From the NCBI GenBank assembly GCA_029987395.1, contig DALTVX010000011.1, positions 1 through 19,466 of the forward strand: a stretch of DNA of 19,466 nucleotides, written 5' to 3'. This stretch comes from Methanocorpusculum sp. GTDB lineage: Archaea; Halobacteriota; Methanomicrobia; Methanomicrobiales; Methanocorpusculaceae. A model generated the notes under the pieces. It did no database searches. It worked only from the letters and a program-made list of their open reading frames with translations, and was not told where the DNA came from. A program made the translations under genes and the position numbers. Below, in pieces: positions 7,097-13,559 of the stretch (position 1 is the first letter of the stretch; every line of letters starts with the position of its first letter).

Positions 7097-7588
7097 TTAG
7101 GCTTTGAGTGTAGCGTAGTTCTTGCCAATAATCTTGCCATCTTTGGTCATCAAAGAAATGGTGTAGGTCTTGCCAATGAAGCTTGGATTTGGAACATACA
7201 TTCCCGTACCCTTATATCCATCAAAGGTTCCGTAAGCATTGGTGAATCCTGTGTCTAGTTGAGCTGCAGTTACGCGCTGTTCTGTTCCAGCACTGAACGT
7301 AGATGTACTTACAGGACCAGAAACTTTGTAGTAGTTTCCTGCATCTCCAATACAGATATCAAACTCTATGTTTTTACCTGGTGTTGCTCCTGTAGACATC
7401 AACGTAAGACCATCTTTAACACTTAGGTCAGCGGTGAATGTGAGCATTGGTGTAGGTTCAGCAGAGGTACTAAGTCCTCCGGCAAATGATGCAACTAAAG
7501 CTGCAATAACAATTGTGACAACGAGCATCAGCATAACACCGACAACCGGTGAGACTGCTGAATCCTTAACATGTTTTTCTGCGTTCAT
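7097..7588 (-). CDS. archaeal type IV pilin (DUF1628/Pilin_N class)
   Basis: Prepilin of 163 residues. A short charged leader (MNAEKHVKDS) precedes AVSPVVGVMLMLVVTIVIAA, the hallmark of archaeal adhesion-pilus subunits. Prepilin peptidase cuts just before or within this block, and the hydrophobic helix then packs into the filament core. After the helix comes SFAGGLSTSAEPTP and a beta-rich head of about 115 residues (TFTADLSVKDGLTLMSTGA, GKTYTISLMTKDGK), exposed on the fibre. It starts two bases after the stop of the upstream pilin. AGGTG (7600-7596) lies nine bases before the ATG, inside the upstream gene's end, so translation is probably coupled. A terminator hairpin follows. Confidence 0.88.
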   Translation of the reverse strand: MNAEKHVKDSAVSPVVGVMLMLVVTIVIAALVASFAGGLSTSAEPTPMLTFTADLSVKDGLTLMSTGATPGKNIEFDICIGDAGNYYKVSGPVSTSTFSAGTEQRVTAAQLDTGFTNAYGTFDGYKGTGMYVPNPSFIGKTYTISLMTKDGKIIGKNYATLKA

Positions 7589-7590
7589 TG

Positions 7591-8484
7591 TTATGCACCT
7601 ACCGTAACAGTCTTGGTAAACATTGTTTGACCGGATGGAAGATAAACGATCATCACGGTGACACTATCTCCCTTGTTTAACGCTATAGAACCAAGGCCAT
7701 CGCCATATACACATGTTGAACCAAATTTCCAATTCAAATCATCGGCTTTTGCCCATATGTCAACATTAGGTTTACCACCCGTAGTCAAGCCTTCACCATC
7801 GAGGTATGCTCTTAAGGTAGGTTCTGTAAATGTCTGACTTGTTTTAATTTTCAGAACATTGTCGTCTGAGCCTAAACTTGTATTAGTGGCTGAAGTTCCG
7901 AATACACTCGTCCACTGAGCTAAAGTCCATCCGACGATCTCGCCGTTTGTGTATGAGCATTTATCAAAACCAGCTGGAATTACATTACTAGTGATAAATG
8001 TAAATGCATCACCCGAGGCGCTCATTCTTGAACCGCTCTTTAGGGTGTAATTTCCAAACCACTGCACTTTATTGGAGAGATTTGCTGCCTGTGTTTGTGA
8101 AGCGGGAGCGGAACTTACATTGTCAGAGTCTTTAAACCCTTTTGCCTGATCTGATTCAACAATGTTAAAACCAAATGGCACGGTGTAATTTTCTCCGCCG
8201 GCAACCAGTGTGCGTGTGGATCCTGTTTTTGAAAGAACGATCTTAATGTCCTTGGAAGGAATCTCATCAGATAATGACAGAGCAATTATTTCAAGGCTGT
8301 TAGTGGTCAGTTTGACATCAAATGTCGCTGACGGTGTAGGTTTCTGGGTTGTAATTAAACCCCCAGCCATTGTCGCAACAATAGCCGCGATAATGATCGT
8401 CACAACAAGCATAAGCATAACACCGACTACCGGTGAAACTGCGCTGTCTGATTTTTTGTTTCTTCTTTTTTGCATAAATTTCAC
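7591..8484 (-). CDS. archaeal type IV pilin, large-headed (DUF1628/Pilin_N class)
   Basis: First gene of the two-pilin operon, 297 residues from the GTG at 8484. An ATG three codons in (8475) with GTGA just before it is an equally possible start. The leader MKFMQKRRNKKSDS is strongly basic and precedes AVSPVVGVMLMLVVTIIIAA, almost identical to the second pilin. The head domain (about residues 55-297) is twice the usual size, rich in Ser, Thr and Asn, with several N-x-S/T sites (NYT, NVS, NLS, NTS) that could be glycosylated. Two cysteines (CSY and TCVYG regions) might pair. The head shows no domain I can name. A TATA box lies at 8549-8556. Likely the major or adhesive subunit of a pilus. Confidence 0.87.
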   Translation of the reverse strand: MKFMQKRRNKKSDSAVSPVVGVMLMLVVTIIIAAIVATMAGGLITTQKPTPSATFDVKLTTNSLEIIALSLSDEIPSKDIKIVLSKTGSTRTLVAGGENYTVPFGFNIVESDQAKGFKDSDNVSSAPASQTQAANLSNKVQWFGNYTLKSGSRMSASGDAFTFITSNVIPAGFDKCSYTNGEIVGWTLAQWTSVFGTSATNTSLGSDDNVLKIKTSQTFTEPTLRAYLDGEGLTTGGKPNVDIWAKADDLNWKFGSTCVYGDGLGSIALNKGDSVTVMIVYLPSGQTMFTKTVTVGA

Positions 8485-8548
8485 TTCTGTAACCCCCCTT
8501 GATTAAATTAAATGGAGAGGAATAGATTAATGATTTGTAGGGAGTGAC

Positions 8549-8556
8549 ATATAAGT
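8549..8556 (-). promoter_or_regulatory. TATA box of the minus-strand pilin operon
   Basis: On the minus strand the sequence reads AACTTATATG across this point. With a 25-base spacing transcription would start near 8526, leaving a leader of roughly 40 bases that contains a G6 tract close to the start codon. Confidence 0.5.
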
Positions 8557-8694
8557 TAACCTGCACGCGCAAAAATAAGATAAAATCTGGTCATAATCAA
8601 GATCGTGCAGATAATAAAAAACTCATTTCAAAAAAAGAGGGAGACAAACTTTTTTAATAGAGTCTCATTTCTGTTCTTAATATAAAGAATGTTA

Positions 8695-8699
8695 ATGTT
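8695..8699 (+). repeat. left target-site duplication ATGTT
   Basis: ATGTT lies directly outside the left inverted repeat, and the same five bases follow the right inverted repeat at 9955-9959. Confidence 0.75.
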
Positions 8700-8720
8700 G
8701 AGAATTTCTAACAACCCATT
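8700..8720 (+). repeat. left terminal inverted repeat of the IS
   Basis: Begins GAGAATTTCTAACAACCC and matches the reverse complement of 9934-9954 at 19 of 21 positions, with mismatches at positions 12 and 19. Confidence 0.85.
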
Positions 8721-9032
8721 TTTTCTAACCGAAATTACTATTATCTCGTACATTGATGAACTTGTATGGGGACCTTTGAGACTTTTGGCTTGAATGAAGC
8801 ATACAAAAAGCGTTATAAGAAACTTGGCGATCGCCTAAGTGACGTAAATTCCGCGATACCTTGGTCTCTTTTCCGCCCTCTTCTGCAGGGGATGTACGCC
8901 AACGCCAACGGAGAAGGCGGTCACCCGAATTATGATGTGATCATGATGTTCAAGATCCAGCTTCTTGAAGTCTGGTATAATCTCTCGGATATTGCTGTCG
9001 AACGGGAAATCTATGATAGGATCTCATCCTGG

Positions 9033-9081
9033 AATTAAGTGAGGGCATTAACCCGAAACGGCGAGCGAGACATTGTCTTGC
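9033..9081 (-). repeat. miniature inserted element, copy A (inverted)
   Basis: This 49-bp stretch interrupts the transposase between DRISSW and EFLGCPE and brings an in-frame TAA. Its core (9038-9081), reverse-complemented, aligns with copy B at about 37 of 45 positions with one single-base gap. It holds a 7-bp stem, 9065-9071 with 9075-9081, around the loop ATT; on plus-strand RNA all seven pairs form, one as G-U. Exact insertion edges are uncertain by a few bases. Confidence 0.7.
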
Positions 9082-9228
9082 GAGTTTCTGGGATGCCCTG
9101 AAAGTATCCCGGATAATTCCACCATCTGGTTATTTCGGGAGCGTATGTCGCAATCCGGCGTTGATACATTAGTTTGGGAAGAATTCCAGCGACAATTAGA
9201 AGCAAAGAGTCTCAAAATTGAACAAGGC

Positions 9229-9278
9229 AGTGCGCAAGGCAAAGCCTTGCTCTCCGATTCGGGCTTACAGCCCTCACT
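9229..9278 (+). repeat. miniature inserted element, copy B
   Basis: This 47-50-bp stretch interrupts the transposase between KIEQG and VNQDATF and restores the frame lost at copy A. It contains a perfect 7-bp inverted repeat, GCAAGGC (9234-9240) and GCCTTGC (9244-9250), around AAA. A second small stem follows, GGGC (9261-9264) with GCCC (9270-9273). The outer ends AGTG and CACT could close the structure. Copy A lacks that outer pair. Confidence 0.7.
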
Positions 9279-9933
9279 GTGAATCAGGATGCAACGTTTA
9301 TTTATGCTGAACCTGGTCATTGTAAAAAAGACACGCCGCGAGGGGACCGGGCAAAAACGCAACGGGATAAAGATGGTAAAATCATGTCCAAGAATGGGAA
9401 AATACACTATGGCTATAAACTTCACACCATCATTGATACAACGCACGATCTTATTCGGCGTATTGAAACCACCACGGCAAATGTTCATGATAGCCAGGTG
9501 GATCTGTCAGAAAAAGGTGAAGTGGTCTATCGGGATCGAGGATATCAGGGAGCAAAATGCAAGGAACATAGTGCCACAATGAAACGGGGAGCGAGAGGGC
9601 ATCCGATTGGCATGCGGGATAAACTGAGGAATATGCGGATAAGTAAGAAGAGATCAAAGGGAGAAAGACCCCATGCAGTGATCAAAAATATCTTTCATGC
9701 AGGGTTGGTGAAGGTAACAACACTACAAAGAGTGAGAGTGAAAAATATGCTGGCTGCATTTTGTTATGATCTTTATCAGCTAAAGACCATAGATTTGAAG
9801 AAGTCAGGAGCGTAAGCTTTCGAATTTTTCTCATAAATGGTGGGAAAAACGATGAGATACCAGGGGTGAATCTGCTTTTTTGGGGGTAAGTTGGGGGCAA
9901 AAGAGACTGGGCAATACCATCTTCTTAAAAAAT

Positions 9934-9954
9934 AAGGGGTTGGTAGAAATTCTC
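9934..9954 (-). repeat. right terminal inverted repeat of the IS
   Basis: Reverse complement begins GAGAATTTCTACCAACCCC and matches the left end at 19 of 21 positions. The transposase stop is about 120 bases inside it. Confidence 0.85.
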
Positions 9955-9959
9955 ATGTT
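9955..9959 (+). repeat. right target-site duplication ATGTT
   Basis: Exact copy of 8695-8699, directly outside the right inverted repeat. Confidence 0.75.
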
Positions 9960-10061
9960 TTTTACAGTGTTTTTGGAAAAAAATCAAAGAATTTATTGCA
10001 ATACAGAGATCAAAATGTCGGAGCTCGTATGATCAAGGTCAATACATTGTATTAACAATGA

Positions 10062-10218
10062 TATAATCTAACTCATGTTAGTGTATCCGAAAACAAAATC
10101 CCCCTCATTTTTATTTCTGACGAGAAGGGAAATGTCTGCTTCTTTGCGATAAAACAGGGATGAACTTAAAAAAATGCAAACTCTATCCGAGGGCGAAAAT
10201 GTAGTCCATTATACTTGA
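10062..10218 (+). pseudogene. possible degenerate coding remnant
   Basis: One frame reads ENKIPLIFISDEKGNVCFF then AIKQG and stops at 10161. The next frame continues DELKKMQTLSEGENVVHYT and stops at 10216. Joined by one single-base shift near 10158 they give a plausible ~50-residue soluble protein piece, preceded by in-frame stops at 10053 and 10059. There is no start codon, and the family is not recognised. It could be a decayed gene or chance. Confidence 0.2.
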
Positions 10219-10227
10219 CAGTGAAGC

Positions 10228-10326
10228 ATGACCCATCAAACTGAGTTATGCGGAAAAACATGTAAAGAGGCTGAGGGCATAATATCTGAAAATGGAAATA
10301 TCGCCATCAAGGTTTCTCCTTTCTGA
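10228..10326 (+). CDS. possible 32-residue small protein
   Basis: ATG at 10228 to TGA at 10324-10326. AGTGA lies four bases before the start, a usable archaeal ribosome site. The product starts MTHQTELCGKTCKEAEGI and ends IAIKVSPF, with a C-x-x-x-C pair and no membrane segment. It lies in the otherwise gene-poor stretch 9960-10440, directly after the degenerate coding remnant and in the same frame as its last part, so it may be the tail of that decayed gene rather than a real small protein. Confidence 0.22.
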   Translation: MTHQTELCGKTCKEAEGIISENGNIAIKVSPF

Positions 10327-10390
10327 ATCAAAAAGAGAGATTACATCGAATAAAAACAAATAAATATACATAATATGATAGTTAATGATA

Positions 10391-10398
10391 TTATATAT
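10391..10398 (+). promoter_or_regulatory. TATA box of the eight-gene pilus operon
   Basis: TTATATAT lies 45-52 bases before the ATG at 10443. Transcription would start near 10420, giving a leader of about 20 bases. A (GA)7 run (10404-10417) sits between the TATA box and the expected start; such a tract could affect promoter opening or vary in length by slippage. Confidence 0.5.
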
Positions 10399-10442
10399 CC
10401 ATGGAGAGAGAGAGAGATTCATAGAAAATATAGGAAACAGAA

Positions 10443-12824
10443 ATGAACAATACTAAAATACTCACACTCCTCGTCATATCTATATTTTTCATCTGTCTTT
10501 TTACAGGCAATGTATCCGCCCGCGGACCAACAAACGACGACATTGGAAATGGGGACGTTATCTATTGCGGCGAACAAAATCTCAACGTGACCACCGGATT
10601 TCCTAGCGTTCTCTACTTCAGAATAGATGGGGGATCTGAAGTTATCACCCCGGTAGCAAATAAAATCAGCATCGGAACAACCCAGACAAAAGGAGTCTAT
10701 ATCGCTTACTATACTCCTGGGGTAACATCCACAGATTACATCATCGTAAAAGACCTCACCGAAACTCTTGGTACTCTCATGATACGTACATATGGGACCG
10801 ATGCACCCTCCTCCCCCACTGTTGCTTCAGGAGTTTCCACTATCCAAAAAGACCTAGGGATCATGTATTACTTCTCAAGTGGTGAAATCGAACTATCAGT
10901 TCTTCCTCAAACATGGTACAACTACACCATAACCTATGCAGATGGAGGCACAACAGAAACTATCACCAACCTTGCTGGGGCAGACGTGCAGCTCAATAGT
11001 AACAATAACCCATCTAAACAAACAAATGCCCTCGCATTCAAATTCCGGGACAATAACCCGGCAAGCCAGATCAGTGCCGTACTCACCTTCAAAACAGATC
11101 TCAACGGACTTATTCATGAAAAGCAACTCCCGATAACAATAAACACCGCCTCACCTTCACTCACTTCACCCTCGACCATCCTACAGGGGGAAACGCTCAA
11201 TCTTGCGCTCTTTGGAACACCATATACCATCTACACACTCTCGATAGATCCTGCACTCGGTGTATCAGGCCCTGCTTTCTCCAAAACCGGAACGTATGAC
11301 TCATTTACCCAGCAAAAAGTGACCGTCCACACCGACTGGTCCGGCACAAAAACCATTTATGTCGAGATCCCGTCAAATGCTACCTTGGGAAATTATCAGA
11401 TCTTCACCACAGATGCGGCAGGAACTATAATTGCCCCTCTCTCTTTCACGGTTGAAGAATCCATACGGACGCTTACCTTCAGCAGTCTCCCACCTGATGC
11501 AATTGCGGGAAAGTTCGCTGTTGGTGACACGATCCTCCTCCAAGGGTCCCTAACCAATGCAAAAGCAACTGATACAGCATATCTTTATCTAACCGGAGCA
11601 AATCTCCCTGCAAATGGGGTATCATTGATTACCGGGACACCGGTCGTTGACGGGAGCGTGGCGACATTCACACAGATGGACCTCAGTGCTGGAAAATTCT
11701 CCCATTACTGGTCAACACGAGGTCTTGACTCGGGAACATATACGCTTCATCTAAACAGTGAACCGATCGGAGCCGCAACAGAAGAAGGGCTTACCTGGTC
11801 CCTCTATCTCAGTGAAGCAAGTATTCATCTAACTCTCGCAGATGAAACGCGAAACACCTTTGTTCAGGGATCACCTCTCACTCTCGAGTGGATTGCGCGG
11901 GGAAGTCCGGGTGCCGCCACTAATCTCTCAACGAGCGGGGAAGTACACTGGTACATCTTTGGAACGAACTATAATTATGCAGATAAAATGAGCAACTTCC
12001 CGATCCTCGAGGGAACACTCGGCATAACGGCCCCACAGGGCAAATATAATTATTCTTACAATAAAAATATGACCAAAGGCTTGGATTTAGGCACATACAA
12101 CCTTATAATTCAGCATCCGGGAGCAGACAACGTCTTTGATGTCTACCCTGACGCATACAATAAATCATTCTCCACCCTCACAACAAGTCAGGGTGAAACC
12201 ACCAGTATAGCTGATAAGCAGACATCGAATGTGGTGTATCTCCTTGAAAGTATGCTCAGGAGCTCCTTTTCCGACGACCTCTATTCGATAGCTGAATTCA
12301 CCATCGAAAAGCCGTGGTTTGCTATAACCGACATTACAAACACCAGCATAGGTTCACCCCTAACCTTCACCGGAACTACCAACATTCCAAAAGGTGAATC
12401 AGTCAGCCTGATCATCGAACCGCTCGGATTTAATATATCAACTGATGCAAATACGGCAATGCGGATCCCGACATCCAAAACTACCACATCTCCGGGAAGT
12501 GATTGGACCTACCGCACGTTTTCATTTAAAAATATTGACACGACCACATGGTATCCCGGGACCTATCAGGCAACCATTATATTAGATGATTGCGGCATGA
12601 AACGGACCACGAGCTTCAGCATAACAGGGGGAGAGACAACAGTTGTCAACGCCACGACCACCGCAGATTACAATACTGATCTGCTGCAAACGATCCCGAC
12701 CAATACCCAACCAACAACACCATCAAAACCAATCAGCACAGAAACACCGACAAAGTCACCCATAGATATTCTTGGTATAATTGCCGGACTGGGAGTCGCC
12801 ACATACCTGATAAGGAGAAAGTAA
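10443..12824 (+). CDS. large secreted DUF3821 / S-layer-like protein with C-terminal membrane or sorting anchor
   Basis: First gene of the operon, 793 residues. Residues 1-26 form a signal peptide (KILTLLVISIFFICLFTG, then NVSA). The mature start DDIGNGDVIYCGEQNLNVT has the GD-V-x-x-GE-x-x-L-x-h-T pattern of DUF3821, found in surface proteins of Methanomicrobiales. Beta-rich Ig-like segments follow up to about residue 735, with many N-x-S/T sites. A Thr/Pro stalk (about 740-770; TPSKPISTETPTKSP) leads to IDILGIIAGLGVATYLI and RRK. This tail resembles that of the PEGA protein at 1004-2305 (KSP, GI, AGLG), so both may use the same surface-anchoring route. Abutting the next gene (TAA then ATG) ties it to the pilus machine. 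It could be a cell-surface collar, an adhesin, or an S-layer paralogue. AGGAAA lies before the ATG. Confidence 0.75.
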   Translation: MNNTKILTLLVISIFFICLFTGNVSARGPTNDDIGNGDVIYCGEQNLNVTTGFPSVLYFRIDGGSEVITPVANKISIGTTQTKGVYIAYYTPGVTSTDYIIVKDLTETLGTLMIRTYGTDAPSSPTVASGVSTIQKDLGIMYYFSSGEIELSVLPQTWYNYTITYADGGTTETITNLAGADVQLNSNNNPSKQTNALAFKFRDNNPASQISAVLTFKTDLNGLIHEKQLPITINTASPSLTSPSTILQGETLNLALFGTPYTIYTLSIDPALGVSGPAFSKTGTYDSFTQQKVTVHTDWSGTKTIYVEIPSNATLGNYQIFTTDAAGTIIAPLSFTVEESIRTLTFSSLPPDAIAGKFAVGDTILLQGSLTNAKATDTAYLYLTGANLPANGVSLITGTPVVDGSVATFTQMDLSAGKFSHYWSTRGLDSGTYTLHLNSEPIGAATEEGLTWSLYLSEASIHLTLADETRNTFVQGSPLTLEWIARGSPGAATNLSTSGEVHWYIFGTNYNYADKMSNFPILEGTLGITAPQGKYNYSYNKNMTKGLDLGTYNLIIQHPGADNVFDVYPDAYNKSFSTLTTSQGETTSIADKQTSNVVYLLESMLRSSFSDDLYSIAEFTIEKPWFAITDITNTSIGSPLTFTGTTNIPKGESVSLIIEPLGFNISTDANTAMRIPTSKTTTSPGSDWTYRTFSFKNIDTTTWYPGTYQATIILDDCGMKRTTSFSITGGETTVVNATTTADYNTDLLQTIPTNTQPTTPSKPISTETPTKSPIDILGIIAGLGVATYLIRRK

Positions 12825-13559
12825 ATGGCTTTCACCGCAAACAGACAACAACTGACCCTCCTGCTTGGTATAGCTATTCTATTGCTCATTGTTACAAGCA
12901 TTATCTTCATCATAAGTTTCTCCGGGATCCTCAACAATGAAGAGGGAAAAAATCCGATCACACCGACCCCGATCCCAACGGCGGTGCCAACAAACGCAAT
13001 AACACCAAAACCCACCACAACACCACAGATAGTACAAACCCCTGCCAGCAACCTTAAACTAGACACCGTTCTTGAACTGCCTGGAGTGGAAGGATTTGAA
13101 GCGGGCGGATTTGCTGGTCAGGAAGAGGGTTCGAAATACTCTGAAAGTACCTGGAAATCAGCAGGGGTCACCTGGTCCTATACTGACACATGGAAACTCC
13201 ATGAGATATTTCTCACCGTTAATGAGATCCCATCAACACTCTACACTCTGGATAAAGAGACCGTCTATACGGTTCAGGTCCCATGGCGCATCGTCTGGAC
13301 AGTGACAAGCGGTGATGTGGGCCCATACTCCGATGTGTGGCTTTCTCTCTTCAAGATAGATAAAGAAACGAACCAAGCAACACTTCTGGAAACATTTGGA
13401 TGGCAGGGACATCACAGCGCGGAAAAAACAAAAGTAGAGGGGATGTTTGGACCCGGCACCTATGCCATCGGGATATTTGTGAGAAATGCGGGAGTATCGG
13501 TCGATGTTCAGTACAGTACAATGGCAGGGACCTATGCCTACGAAGAGGAACTCAAATGA
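12825..13559 (+). CDS. membrane-anchored extracellular protein of unknown function
   Basis: 244 residues starting on the base after the previous stop, with AAGGAGAAAG just upstream. A single amino-terminal membrane segment (about 11-35, LTLLLGIAILLLIVTSIIF) is followed by a Pro/Thr stalk (about 44-75, rich in TPTP and TTP). A domain of ~165 residues then ends the protein; it is rich in Trp, Tyr and alternating hydrophobics (VPWRIVWTVTSGDVGPYSDV, GPGTYAIGIFVRNAGVSVDV), suggesting a beta-sandwich. I recognise no family. The topology, tail outside and anchor at the N-terminus, differs from the pilins because the stalk is Pro-rich and no AVSP/GV-type signal is present. Its place before the ATPase suggests an accessory part of the pilus base or tip. 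Confidence 0.75.
   Translation: MAFTANRQQLTLLLGIAILLLIVTSIIFIISFSGILNNEEGKNPITPTPIPTAVPTNAITPKPTTTPQIVQTPASNLKLDTVLELPGVEGFEAGGFAGQEEGSKYSESTWKSAGVTWSYTDTWKLHEIFLTVNEIPSTLYTLDKETVYTVQVPWRIVWTVTSGDVGPYSDVWLSLFKIDKETNQATLLETFGWQGHHSAEKTKVEGMFGPGTYAIGIFVRNAGVSVDVQYSTMAGTYAYEEELK

Larger units (their letters stand above)
8766..9815 (+). pseudogene. IS5-family DDE transposase, broken by two small insertions
   Basis: Three consecutive frame segments together make one IS5 transposase. Segment 1 (8766-9032) reads KLGDRLSDVNSAIPWSLFRP, then LLEVWYNLSDIAVE and DRISSW. Segment 2 (9082-9228) reads EFLGCPESIPDNSTIWLFRE and ends LKIEQG. Segment 3 (9279-9815) reads VNQDATFIYAEPGH, HYGYKLHT, VYRDRGYQGAK and GERPHAVIK. 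The DDE residues are present: Asp in QDAT, Asp in YRDRG, Glu in GERPH. Frames run 0, +1, 0. The joins coincide with two inserted ~49-50-bp sequences, and removing both yields about 316 residues, the family length. Translated as it stands the protein stops after 90 residues, so it is probably inactive unless the inserts are bypassed or removed. Start ATG 8766. Confidence 0.88.
8700..9954 (+). mobile_element. complete IS5-family insertion sequence (1255 bp) with disrupted transposase
   Basis: The element is bounded by 21-bp inverted repeats (8700-8720 and 9934-9954; 19 of 21 bases match) and a perfect 5-bp target duplication ATGTT. It carries one transposase reading frame of the IS5 DDE class broken into three parts. 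The intact ends and duplication suggest a fairly recent arrival, yet the transposase has taken two short insertions (9033-9081, 9229-9278). Without them the IS would be about 1.16 kb, normal for the family. It lies between the minus-strand pilin operon and the plus-strand pilus operon. Confidence 0.9.

Noticed and set aside
8766..9815. Programmed ribosomal frameshifting as used by some IS5 groups
   Set aside because: The frame changes coincide with two related inserted sequences of 47-50 bp and an in-frame stop, not with a slippery heptamer; simple -1 slippage would not join the motifs.
10404..10417. (GA)7 tract as a phase-variation switch
   Set aside because: It is 26 bases before the start codon, outside the coding frame, and only seven repeats long; noted with the promoter but not enough to claim a switch.
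13400..13555. Longer start for the secretion ATPase
   Set aside because: These 52 codons overlap the end of the preceding gene in another frame; the ATG at 13556 overlaps its stop and leads straight into the ATPase.
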